The notes under the pieces were generated by a model that searched no databases, was not told where the DNA came from, and saw nothing but the letters and a program-made list of their open reading frames with translations. Source: Paenibacillus timonensis (GTDB taxonomy: Bacteria; Bacillota; Bacilli; Paenibacillales; Paenibacillaceae). From it: 64,000 nt of DNA. The stretch covers positions 62,001-126,000 of the forward strand of contig NZ_WNZY01000009.1 in NCBI RefSeq assembly GCF_009725205.1, given 5' to 3'. Positions 49,569 to 59,100 of the stretch are shown here, in pieces; position 1 is the first letter of the stretch, and each line of letters begins with the position of its first letter. The translations under genes and the position numbers were made by a program.

Positions 49569-50903
49569 CTATTTGTGATTTTTGCTCACCCAGTCGTCCA
49601 TATCGGCCAGGATTTGATCCACGGTCGTTTTATTAAAGAACAGTCTTTGCAGGTTTTGGTCGAACTGAGAGCGCCAATCGATTGTCGTTTTAGCCAGATA
49701 GAGCTGAGAGTCGTAAGTTTGCGCGTTATCGAAGTACGGTTGCAGGTCTTTGAGCGCCGGAGCGATATCCGTCGAGGTACCCTTCACGTAGCTAAGCGAT
49801 TTGATGTTCTCGACCCAGGCGTCCCCGCCTTCCTTGCTGCTCATGAACTCCAGGAATTTTAAAGCGGCTTCCTTATGTTTCGTCTTGCTGCCGATCGCCA
49901 GCGAAGCGTCCGCATTGAAATCGAGCTTGTTGGCATTCTCGTCATTGCTGAACGGGTACGGGAAGTAGCCAAGGTCATTGTTGTAAAGCTCCGGATTCTT
50001 CTTCTCGATGTCCGGCAACGGCCAAGTGCCCATGTACATCATGCCGACATCCCCTTTGGCGAAAAGATCGACAGCTCCGTTGTAATCCACGCCAAGCTGA
50101 TCCTTGTTACCCAGCTCATACAGCTTGAGCGCGTGTTCCATCGTCGTTTTTACGGCCGGATTATCGGCGAATTTTGCTTCGCCGGTTTCGATCTTCTCGA
50201 AGAAGTCCGGTTGGCCGATCAACGCCGAATTGCTTGGCATATCGCGGGTATCCCACATGGTCAGCGTCCAGGCATCCTTCCACCCCAAGGCGAACGGCGT
50301 TTTGCCGGCGGCTTTGATTTTCTCCGCGGCGGCGATCATTGCGTCCCAGGTTTTGGGTACCTCAATGCCCAAGTCGCGGAAAATTTTCTTGTTGTAGAAC
50401 ACGGCGATCGGGTTGGCGTTCAGCGGCATGACGTAATTTTTCCCGTCGGTTGCTTGGCCTTTCACCACATTCTCGTCGAAGTTGCTTAGGAACGGTTGGC
50501 CGGTCAAGTCCATCAGGTAACCGCCATCGGCAAACAACTGGGTGTTGAAGCCGGCGTTCAGGGTGAATACGTCGATGATGTCCCCGCCTGCCAGCTTCGT
50601 CTTCAGCAGGGTATAGTAATCGTCGTATTTCACCGGTTGCACTTCGACCTTGATGTTCGGATTTTGGCTTTCGAACTGCTCCACGATTTGGTTAATCTGG
50701 TCGGTGAAATCGCTTTTGAAATGCATGAATTTGATGGTCACCGGCTCACCGGAATCGGCCTTGTTGTCGGAACCTTGGGCGGTATTCGTATTTCCGCCGC
50801 CGTTATCCGTGGTCGGCGATGCCGAATTGTTCCCGCCGCCGCAAGCGGCTAGCAAAACGCTTAACATCAGGATGCAGAGGCTGATAGACATCCACTTCTT
50901 CAA
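49569..50903 (-). CDS. Extracellular sugar-binding lipoprotein of an ABC transporter
   Basis: 444 aa. Lipobox LLAAC (Cys21), a Gly/Asn/Thr-rich linker and a family 1 solute-binding domain (MalE/MsmE type) with FMHFKSDFTDQINQIVEQF and WKDAWTLTMWDTRDM. It captures an oligosaccharide for the two permeases that follow after 66 bp. TTG start behind AGGGGGAAG. The upstream YesMN pair is transcribed toward it and is its likely regulator. Confidence 0.92.
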   Translation of the reverse strand: MKKWMSISLCILMLSVLLAACGGGNNSASPTTDNGGGNTNTAQGSDNKADSGEPVTIKFMHFKSDFTDQINQIVEQFESQNPNIKVEVQPVKYDDYYTLLKTKLAGGDIIDVFTLNAGFNTQLFADGGYLMDLTGQPFLSNFDENVVKGQATDGKNYVMPLNANPIAVFYNKKIFRDLGIEVPKTWDAMIAAAEKIKAAGKTPFALGWKDAWTLTMWDTRDMPSNSALIGQPDFFEKIETGEAKFADNPAVKTTMEHALKLYELGNKDQLGVDYNGAVDLFAKGDVGMMYMGTWPLPDIEKKNPELYNNDLGYFPYPFSNDENANKLDFNADASLAIGSKTKHKEAALKFLEFMSSKEGGDAWVENIKSLSYVKGTSTDIAPALKDLQPYFDNAQTYDSQLYLAKTTIDWRSQFDQNLQRLFFNKTTVDQILADMDDWVSKNHK

Positions 50904-51053
50904 TTGAGCTTCCCCCTCGTCTAGGTCGTTAAAGTCGGTACGAACGGCCTTCGCATCGAGCCATTTTTTGCCTAGCTCGGCGCGCCTTCGTCCTGTCTTT
51001 ATCGTATCGGTCCGCCGCCCCGGCCGGAATAAAATAAATTGTGCGTCCGATGT

Positions 51054-52685
51054 TCAATTTTTTGTGTTTCCGGTTTGGTCCGCATGGGCATCGCGGTATT
51101 CGGAGGGGGTTTGCCCGGTATTTTTTTTGAACACCTGACTGAAATAACGCTGGTTTTCGTACCCCACCAATTCGGAGATATCGCTGATCTTCCGTTCGGA
51201 GGAACGAAGCAGCTCACACGCCTTCTCGATCCGTTTGCGCGTCACGTATTCGATGAAGTTCTCAGAAGTGACGGACTTGAACAGCTTGCTAAGGTAACTG
51301 GGATCTAAATGAAATCGGGTAGCCGCATCAATCAAGCTAACGTCTTCGAAATAATGGGCATCCAGATAGTCGACGAGTTGTCCGATCAATTGCGCCGAAT
51401 CCGTTTCACGCCGCCCCGCCCCGTATTCCTCGGCGGCATCCGCCCATTCGGCGAGCAATCGGTGAAGCTCACTGGGTTCGGTGACCCCTGCGACGGCGGC
51501 GGTTTCGTACAGCGCAGGATGCGCCGCGGCGATGCCTTTCATTTCTGACTCCGCCGCCTCCCGGATGATCATGAGTTCCCGCTGGACCTGTCCGATCGTA
51601 ATGTCGACGGAACGGTTGGTTCGCGTTCGGTAATCCTCCAACAGTCTACGGAAGTCCGTAGCGGAGCCGGAGGCAAATGCCTGACGGATCGCCAAGGCAT
51701 CAAACGAAGTCAAAGCCGCCGTGTTCCGCGGTTGCTCCGATGGATTCGCCAGCGACACCGTCAATCCCGACCCATGCAGACATTCATGAAGAAGGGTACG
51801 TTCAGCGGCGCGATACGCCTCGGGGAGTTCCGCGTACCCTTCGCACACACCGCTAACACCGGCCAGCACCTCAAGCTTCAGCGTACGCTGAACGGCTTTG
51901 TGAAGGGCTTCCAGCCATTTGTACCCGGGGGTGCCTCCCTCTTCGGCCGTTGCAAAGGCTTCACCTTCGGGAGAGTCTTCCGAGACGATCAGGCAACAAC
52001 CCATGCCGTCGTCCGAGATGAAAGTAGGCATCCGCTCGTCACCAAGGATTTCACGCAAGATATTATCGATACTGAACATTAACAATTCGGCATTCCCGTG
52101 AAAACCGGTACGAGCCACCTCGGAAAAGCGGCGGAAACGAATCACGACGAGACGGTAGGACTCACTCGCGTCCATTTGCATTTCCCTTGCTTGCTGCATG
52201 ATATCTGCCCGATTGGCGATCCGCTGCGCCGTTACATTTTGCAGGAAAGCCCCTCGCTTCATCCGGCGCATTTCCCGCGTTTCCCTCTGTTGCTGCTGCA
52301 AGCTCATGTAGCGACGGATCGCCTCCATCGCCTGAACCATGGATTCGCGCAGCTCCGGGACAGACACCGGCTTAAGCAAATACTCGCACGCCTGATAGCG
52401 GATCGCCGCCTTCAAATACTCGAATTGCGAATACCCGCTGATGACGATGACCCGAATATCGCCGTATCGTTTATGCAACGCCTCCAAAAAGCGTTGTCCG
52501 TCCATGACCGGCATGTTCATATCCGTGACCACGATATGCGGTTTGCCGATTTCTATCAGTTCCAGCGCTTCTTCGCCGTTCTGGGCTTCAGCGATCACTT
52601 CGACGTCCAGCAATAGCTCGCTGATCATTTTTCGAATCGATTTGCGTCCTAGCGTCTCGTCATCCACGACCATGACTTTATACAT
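51054..52685 (-). CDS. YesN-type response regulator with AraC DNA-binding domain
   Basis: 543 aa. Receiver domain with DDE (residues 8-10) and phosphoacceptor D55 in VVTDMNMP; a central GGDEF-like or degenerate signalling region of about 280 residues; and a C-terminal AraC domain (DVSLIDAATRFHLDPSYLSK and ISDISELVGYENQRYFSQ). It overlaps the kinase stop by eight bases. It should activate the binding-protein/permease/alpha-galactosidase genes downstream. Confidence 0.9.
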   Translation of the reverse strand: MYKVMVVDDETLGRKSIRKMISELLLDVEVIAEAQNGEEALELIEIGKPHIVVTDMNMPVMDGQRFLEALHKRYGDIRVIVISGYSQFEYLKAAIRYQACEYLLKPVSVPELRESMVQAMEAIRRYMSLQQQQRETREMRRMKRGAFLQNVTAQRIANRADIMQQAREMQMDASESYRLVVIRFRRFSEVARTGFHGNAELLMFSIDNILREILGDERMPTFISDDGMGCCLIVSEDSPEGEAFATAEEGGTPGYKWLEALHKAVQRTLKLEVLAGVSGVCEGYAELPEAYRAAERTLLHECLHGSGLTVSLANPSEQPRNTAALTSFDALAIRQAFASGSATDFRRLLEDYRTRTNRSVDITIGQVQRELMIIREAAESEMKGIAAAHPALYETAAVAGVTEPSELHRLLAEWADAAEEYGAGRRETDSAQLIGQLVDYLDAHYFEDVSLIDAATRFHLDPSYLSKLFKSVTSENFIEYVTRKRIEKACELLRSSERKISDISELVGYENQRYFSQVFKKNTGQTPSEYRDAHADQTGNTKN

Positions 52686-54468
52686 CCTCTGTCTCCCCTT
52701 GTCTGTAAGGAATCGTCAGACTTACCGTCGTTCCCTGCCCCGGTCGGCTGTCGATCTCAAGCCCATAAGGCGTCCCATAAAACAGCCGGATCCGTTCGTG
52801 AACATTGCGAAGGCCGATAGATACCCCCGAGAATACCTTGGAAGCAGGATGAGCCAAAGCCGCCCGAAGAGCCTCTAGCTTGTCCGGTTCCATACCGGGT
52901 CCGTCATCAGAAATCGACATCCGGATATGGTCGTCCTCCCGCAACGCAAACACCTCAATCCGTACTACGCTCCGTCTCGTTTTGCCCAAAGCGTGCACCA
53001 TGATATTTTCAAGGATCGGCTGAAGCACGAAACGGATGATCCGGGCATCCATCAACTCCGATTGCACATCGAATCGGGTTGTAAGTGATTCCTCGAATCG
53101 GAACTGTTGGATATACAAATAGTTGTTCAGGTGCGCCAGCTCGGCCCCGATCGTCGATTCCATGTTCCCCTCGTAAAAGCTGTAGCGGAACATATCGCCT
53201 AAGGCCCGGCACATCTCATGAATTTCGTAATCGCCAGCCAGCACCGCTTTGCCGCCGATCGTCTGCAGCGTATTGTATAGAAAATGCGGATTGATTTGCA
53301 TCTGCAGGGCCATAAACTGCGCTTCCTTGTTGCGCAGCTGCATTTTGTATTCTTTTTCAATCAGCTCCTGGATCGTCCGGGTCATGAAGTTGAAGCTTCC
53401 GGTGAGTTCGGACAGGTCATCCTGCCAACGGTTCTTCGGCAGGGTCACGTCAAAGTTCCCTTTACGAACGGCTTTCATCGCTTTTCCGAGATATTGGATC
53501 GGCCTCGTGATGAACTGCTGGGCCAGCAGGGAGAACGCCGCAATCACCAGCATAACCAGGACTAACGCTCCGAGGGTAATCCTCAGCGTCATTTGCCGGT
53601 TATGGGCAAGTTCCGTGCTGGGATAAACGATATTCAGACCGATATTGGCGTGATCCAATGGCGAGCTGCTGACCAAGAGCTTCTGGCCCTCCGTAAATTG
53701 CAGCGTATGCTCGTTGCTGTCGTTCAATTCGTCAGGAAGCCGGTAAGGCTTGATCTCTGCTTTGTAATTGTCGTTCGTCCGGTAGAAGGTTTCCCCTTGA
53801 CCGTTTTGCAGCACAATCACATTAGGCTCCCGGTTATAGGTCTCTACTTTTTTCGTGAAGTCTTTGCCAAGGACGTAAAACAATAAGGTCCCGAACTTCT
53901 TGCGGTAAAACGGATCGTAAATCGGCAATGCATAGACAAAAAGATCCTGCTTGATCGCGGGATCCTGATACGTAAACATAAGGGAATGTTGAAACGGCAG
54001 CTCGGCGACATCGCCGTAATGCGGCATCCTCCGATCCAGCGCGATGGCGTTGTAGCTATCGGCACGGGTCCAGCTGTCCCGCAGCGTATGATCGCTCCCG
54101 TAGACCATGATTTTGATGATGTCCGCGTTGTTGCTCACCGCCAGACGGTAATAGCTGGCCAGCGATTCCCTGACGTCGATGATATCGGCGTCGTTGTAAT
54201 TGGTGCCGTATTCCATCAGGTCGATGACCCGCTTAAAGCCGTAAACCTGAAGGGCGGATGTGGAGAAGCTGCGAAAATACTCGTCCAGATAATCGGACAA
54301 ATATTCGGCGTTCTGGTCCGAGCTGCGCACCATCGCCTGCTCCAAGGAACGGGTACTGTTTTGGTAAAAAAGGTAAGACAGAACCAACAAGGGGACCAGC
54401 GAGATCAATACGGTGCTCCAGACGATTTTGGCGCGGATGCTTTGGTTCATGAATAGACGTTTGATCAT
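52678..54468 (-). CDS. YesM-type sensor histidine kinase
   Basis: 596 aa: membrane helix near the N-terminus (about 12-35), extracytoplasmic sensor of about 240 residues (Cache-like), second helix (about 285-308), HAMP, and His_kinase domain with H395 in INPHFLYNTLQT, then HATPase with PILENIMVHALG and DDGPGM. It partners the response regulator that overlaps its 3' end. AGGGGG stands about eight bases before the ATG at 54468. Confidence 0.9.
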   Translation of the reverse strand: MIKRLFMNQSIRAKIVWSTVLISLVPLLVLSYLFYQNSTRSLEQAMVRSSDQNAEYLSDYLDEYFRSFSTSALQVYGFKRVIDLMEYGTNYNDADIIDVRESLASYYRLAVSNNADIIKIMVYGSDHTLRDSWTRADSYNAIALDRRMPHYGDVAELPFQHSLMFTYQDPAIKQDLFVYALPIYDPFYRKKFGTLLFYVLGKDFTKKVETYNREPNVIVLQNGQGETFYRTNDNYKAEIKPYRLPDELNDSNEHTLQFTEGQKLLVSSSPLDHANIGLNIVYPSTELAHNRQMTLRITLGALVLVMLVIAAFSLLAQQFITRPIQYLGKAMKAVRKGNFDVTLPKNRWQDDLSELTGSFNFMTRTIQELIEKEYKMQLRNKEAQFMALQMQINPHFLYNTLQTIGGKAVLAGDYEIHEMCRALGDMFRYSFYEGNMESTIGAELAHLNNYLYIQQFRFEESLTTRFDVQSELMDARIIRFVLQPILENIMVHALGKTRRSVVRIEVFALREDDHIRMSISDDGPGMEPDKLEALRAALAHPASKVFSGVSIGLRNVHERIRLFYGTPYGLEIDSRPGQGTTVSLTIPYRQGETEDV

Positions 54469-54509
54469 ATCGGTTCCCCCTGGGGTCATAGATGGTAAGT
54501 TTCAAAAGT

Positions 54510-55454
54510 TTATAGCATGTTTACGTCCAGATGCCAGCGATACACGCCGCGGGCCGGAACGGTGGCGGCTTCGCCTTGGCGCACGGCATGGGCGAGTTCA
54601 TCCATGCGGCCCGTGGCCGGCTCCAGGGCGAGCTGGTAGTTGCCGCCAAAACCGCCGTAGTTGGCCCAAACGGCCAAGTACGGCACACGGTCCGCCGGGA
54701 AGCGGAACGTCAGCGCCTCGCCGGTCGCGGGATCGCTGATCCCGGCAAAGCCGGCGCTGAGCCGGCCGGAGAAATAATATTTCTCCGCGAATCGGCCGGC
54801 ATTGGGCTCCACTGTGCGCAGGTCGATCGGCTCTCCGGCCGCGCCGTGAGCCAGCGGCCAAGCATGTTTGTCGCCGAAGGTGCCCAACCGTTCTCCCGCG
54901 GAATAGGAGACCTCGATCTCCGTCAATTCGGCCGGGACGTGGAGCTTCATGCCCTGTCGTACCTGCAGCAACGGATGGGCCGCCCATAGGAAAGAGAACG
55001 GCGACTCCGAGCGGTTCGTTACGGCGTAATCGATGCGCAGCGTGCCCTCGGCAGGAGAGGTGTACGTCTTCTCTAGGACGTATGGAAATTGTTCGCCGTC
55101 GATACGGCAGCTCAACGCTTCCGAATCTGTGACGCGGTGTTCCCAGGGCCGGGACCAGACCTCCCCGTGATCGGGAATCGGCCGCCCTTGCCAGGGCTCG
55201 TGCGGGTAAACGCCGGCGTTAATGGCCGGGAACATTTCGTCCCAGCCGCTTTCATCGCCATCACCGAAGGACGTGCCATAACCACGGTTCCCCAGCAGTT
55301 TGCCGCTCCGCCAGAGCCACTCGCGTCCGGTCTTGCGATTCCGGAGCGAAACGACCTTGCCGCCCAGCTCCGGAACCACAGTCACCGCTATGAGGTTGGT
55401 TTCCCCTGTCCAGGCGTCCCAGCGTTCCACCTGGGTCTTTCGCCATTGTATCAT
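54510..55454 (-). CDS. Aldose-1-epimerase-like (galactose mutarotase fold) protein, DUF5107-type
   Basis: 314 aa. A beta-supersandwich protein: VTVVPELGGKVVSLRNRKTG is the typical start of the mutarotase fold, DHGEVWSRPWE contains the conserved active-site His, and ELALEPATG near the end holds the likely catalytic Glu. It probably converts sugar anomers or acts on an oligosaccharide. Located between the YesMN pair and a much larger protein carrying a related N-terminal domain, suggesting a shared substrate. GGAGGAG stands upstream of the ATG. Confidence 0.75.
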   Translation of the reverse strand: MIQWRKTQVERWDAWTGETNLIAVTVVPELGGKVVSLRNRKTGREWLWRSGKLLGNRGYGTSFGDGDESGWDEMFPAINAGVYPHEPWQGRPIPDHGEVWSRPWEHRVTDSEALSCRIDGEQFPYVLEKTYTSPAEGTLRIDYAVTNRSESPFSFLWAAHPLLQVRQGMKLHVPAELTEIEVSYSAGERLGTFGDKHAWPLAHGAAGEPIDLRTVEPNAGRFAEKYYFSGRLSAGFAGISDPATGEALTFRFPADRVPYLAVWANYGGFGGNYQLALEPATGRMDELAHAVRQGEAATVPARGVYRWHLDVNML

Positions 55455-55520
55455 TCGCCTACTCCTCCTCCAACCGGATCGCTAAGGTAGTACGTTGTTG
55501 AATCGTCGCCTGTGATTTGG

Positions 55521-55640
55521 ATTTATGCCACGTGGCTTGTAGCTTTATGCCACGTGGCCGGTGGCTTTATGTCATGTGCCATGTGGCTTGTGGCTTGTGA
55601 CTTGTGACTTGTGGATTTATGCCATGTGGCTTGTGCCAAG
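55521..55640. repeat. Degenerate tandem repeat (TTTATGCCACGTGGCTTGTG type)
   Basis: About five imperfect copies of a 20-22 bp unit containing the palindrome GCCACGTGGC or its variant GCCATGTGGC, merging into CTTGTGA-type repeats. Confidence 0.75.
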
Positions 55641-55709
55641 CTCCTTGTTCCTTATTCTTTGTGCCCACTTCCCGCAGGTTTTCCCCTATGTCACGGGATC
55701 TGGATCTTC

Positions 55710-55892
55710 TAACGCTTGTGACCGACGCTATTTGAGCAAAAAAAGGGCGATGCTGGATTTAACGCTTACCAGACATCTTATTTGCTCATTTTATAGTGAA
55801 AAGGGGGCTCAATCGCCCCCATAAGCACGCTGATCAGCGTTAAAAAATAATAAACGTCATTTTAAGCCAAATAAGAATTGTGGCAAGCGTTA
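55710..55892. repeat. 183-bp symmetric intergenic element 2 (four modules, 50-bp register)
   Basis: Modules start at 55710 and 55760 (forward) and end at 55842 and 55892 (inverted). All open TAACGCT and close TTATT, CTATT or TTATG at 23 nt. Same total length, spacing and symmetry as the element at 6993, but the module interior differs (TAACGCT versus TAACGGAC). Confidence 0.85.
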
Positions 55893-55904
55893 GCGCACGT
55901 CCTC

Positions 55905-55996
55905 CACGCTTCCATCCACGCTTCCATCCACGCTTCCATCGACACTTCCATCCGCTCTTCATCGACGCTTCCATCCGCTCTTCCCATCCACGCTCT
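55905..55996. repeat. 12-bp tandem repeat (CACGCTTCCATC)
   Basis: Three perfect copies followed by four or five variants such as GACACTTCCATC and GACGCTTCCATC. Confidence 0.85.
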
Positions 55997-56158
55997 GGTA
56001 CTTGCACATTTATGCACACGTCTACGCATCCGTATCCGCACTCACACTAGCGCCAGCACCACCCCGCACGCTGGGTTTATGGCTCATTGATTCATCGCTT
56101 TCATCGTTTCGTGCTCGCTGTTCAATGCCTTGTTCGCCCAGCGGCCAGCCCGCCGGGG

Positions 56159-59100
56159 TTACCGGCGGCACATCCGCTGGTGGATCAATGCACCTGGGTG
56201 GCTAGGCTCCAGGGCCAGCACTTCGTCGAACCGGACGGCGGCCTCTTCGGTCCGGCCGAGGCCCAACAAGCCTAGTCCCAGCATGAAGCGGCAATGGATG
56301 ACGTTACGTTTGTTCAAATCGTCCTCGAACACAAGGAAGTCCGGCAACGAAACCGCGAAGTAATCAAATTCCACCTCGTCGAACAGATGGGTCTCGGCGT
56401 AGTCGATCAGTTTGTTGAACCGCCGTTTGGCTTCCTTTTCCACGCCCAGCTTCCACCAAGCCAGCCCTTGATAAAAAATCATCTCCGGCGGCTGATCGTT
56501 ATAGTACATCGCGCCGGACGGTTCTTCCAGTCCTTGCGAGGCGGCCTGCCAATACGCCGTTGCCTGTTCTAGCCGGCCCAATACTTCATAAGCGCAGCCC
56601 AAGTAATACAGGATGTCGTTCTCCTGTGCCCCGGCGAGTTTGCCCTCCCCGAAATTCTCCGGATAAACGAGCGCTCGCTCCAGCCGCTCAATCGCAAGCA
56701 CCCCGTTTCCGGCCTCCAACGCTTGTTTACCGAGCTCGACGAGGGCTAACCGATATTGCCCGGTCACTTTCCCTTCTCCGCCCTCCCAAGGATGGAACTT
56801 GTGGGATTCCAGCGCCCGCAGGGCGTCCTCATGACGCATCAGCGTATTTAACAGCGTGACGTACTCTACGTACAAATCGTCGCGTTTGCCCACCAGCGCC
56901 GGATGCCGCTCCAACGTCGCAAGTCGTTCCGCCGCCGGACGGCCCAACTTCTTGTAGAGCTGATCCAGCTCGTAAAACACACGGGCATCGTCCGCGTTCA
57001 AGGCGAACGCCATCTCCAGCGCCTCCCGCGCGGCTTCCGCATCATTGCGCTTGTTGAAATACGCCAGCGCTAAATTGCGGTGCACGGTCGGGAACCCGGC
57101 GTCCTCCTTCCGGGACGCCTCCCAGTGGGCAATCGCGTCATCCGGGCGTTTCTTGTCGTACATCCAGTTGCCGAGATAGTAATGCGCTTTGGCATCGCTC
57201 GGATCGGCAACGATGGCGCTTTGCAGCACGAGCAGATCCGTCAGGCTGTTCGGGAAGCAGTAATCCGCCGGGGCGGCGGCGCCTGCCTGCCGATGCAACG
57301 CGGCCAATTCGCCGCGGCCAGCCCGTTCATGGGCATAGGCCAAGGTGTAGTGCAGCATCGGGTAAGCCGGCGTGGCCGCGTCCGGCGCGATCCGCTGCAT
57401 CACCTGCACGGCTTCGTCAAACAAGCCGAAGCCGAGGTAGTCCGCGGCCAGCTGCAGGGCGTTATGCGCGTCATCGCGCATGAACCGCCGGAGCTCAGCC
57501 AAGGCCGCGTTCGCGGCGACAGCGTCGCCCGAGGCCAGCAGCGCGGCCCAGCGCTCGTTGGCGGCGCCGAAGTCGGCCGGGTCGAGCGCCAGCGTCTCGG
57601 CCGAGTAGCCGAGCGCTTCCGCCGTCCGCCCGAGCTTCCGCAGCAGCGCCGCCTTCAACAGCCGCGCCTTATAGTTGCGGCTGTTCCGGATGAGCGAGCG
57701 CTCAGCCAGCTCGAGCGCATCGGCATAGCTGCCGCGGCCGCAGGCGATCGCGGCCAGCGAGAAATAGCCGCTGTCCTGCCAGGCGGCGGACCAGACGGAT
57801 TTGTAGAAGGCGGCAAACGCCTCTTCGTCCCGCCCTTGGAATTGCAGCGCCAGCCCAAGCTGGTACAGCGCTTCGCTGTCGTACGGGTTCGGGTTACGCC
57901 AGGTGAGCGACTTCACCGCTGCACGGAAATGCGCTTCCGCTTCGGTAAACCGGCCCCGGCGCAGCAACAACGTGCCGTAAGCGACATTGATGCGGATGTC
58001 TCCCGCATCCCGCTTCAAGCCTTCCAGATAGTACGCTTCCGGCTCGAACGTCGCATGACGGTATTGCTCCAGGTGAAGGCCGGCCAAATACAACTGCTCG
58101 TTTGTCTTCAGCTCCTGCGGTTTCGGCAAAGGTTTGGCGGCTTCCGGTACCTGCTCGATCGACGGCTTGGCCGGACGGTACGAAATCAGCAGCCGTCCTT
58201 CGCCGTTACGCACGGTCACGATCAGGTCATGCGGTTGGTCGCCTTCGTCCAACGTAACAACCGATTTGTAGGTAGCGGCCGGCGACAGACGCACCGTGTC
58301 GGATACATAGATCCGGCGTGAGCCCTTCAACTCCACGATCGCCCCTTCATAATCGGAGGTCGCATAAGCCAACACCGTTGCCGTCCGCGCCGTCTCGTCG
58401 ACCTCGAGGTTGACGGCCGCTTCGATGGAAGCATTTTTCACGACGCCAATGTCTTTGTAGGGCATGAAATACTGTTTAAACGTCTTCTCCTCATACGGCT
58501 GCAACCAGGTGAAATCCGGCTGATTATCGGTGTACACCCCGGTCATCAACTCAATGTAAGGACCGTCCTCGTCCGTCAGGTTGCGGTCCCAAGCCTGGCC
58601 GAATTCGCCGTTCCCCCAAGTCCATTGCTTCTTCCCCGGGGAGATATGGTGATTCGCGACATGCAGCAGACCGGCCTGCACCCCGTGGTCGTATCCGCCC
58701 ACGAAGTTGTAGTCGGACTTGTAAGCCATGTAGGATGTAGGCACCGGGATATTTTTGTAACGGGAAATATCTACGCCCTCCGAGTAATCCATCTTGTAGT
58801 AGGTGCCAGTGGCAATTGGAAACCGCGAGACATCGCGTTTGCCGTGATCGAATACGGCGGTAACGTCCGGCGGAAACACGGACTGCGTATGGTCATTGAC
58901 CGCCACGGCCGGGTTAGCCCACCACAGGAAGGTCTGCGGCTCCGGCGTACGGTTGTACAGCTGCGCGGAGATCTCTAGATAGGCTTTGCCGGGATACAGC
59001 GTAAATCCGGCGGTCATTTTGGTGCCGTACATCCGGTCGATTTCGCTCACCCAGACGGTGGCGCTGCCATCCTCGCCTTGCTCCAGCCGGTATTCGACCG

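Larger units (their letters stand above)
55455..56158. other. 704-bp repeat-rich intergenic region without genes
   Basis: Holds a CCACGTGG-type tandem (55521-55640), the 183-bp symmetric element 2 (55710-55892) and a 12-bp tandem (55905-55996). The open frames across it are composed of the repeats and are not credible genes. Confidence 0.8.

Noticed and set aside
55878-56090. Small frame with HASIHASIDTS-like repeats
   Set aside because: It is simply the translation of the 12-bp DNA tandem repeat and lacks an RBS.
57080-58321. 413-codon plus-strand frame
   Set aside because: Antisense to the TPR part of the 1119-aa protein in GC-rich DNA; Arg/Gln/Gly-rich product with no recognisable domain, a mirror of codon bias on the other strand.
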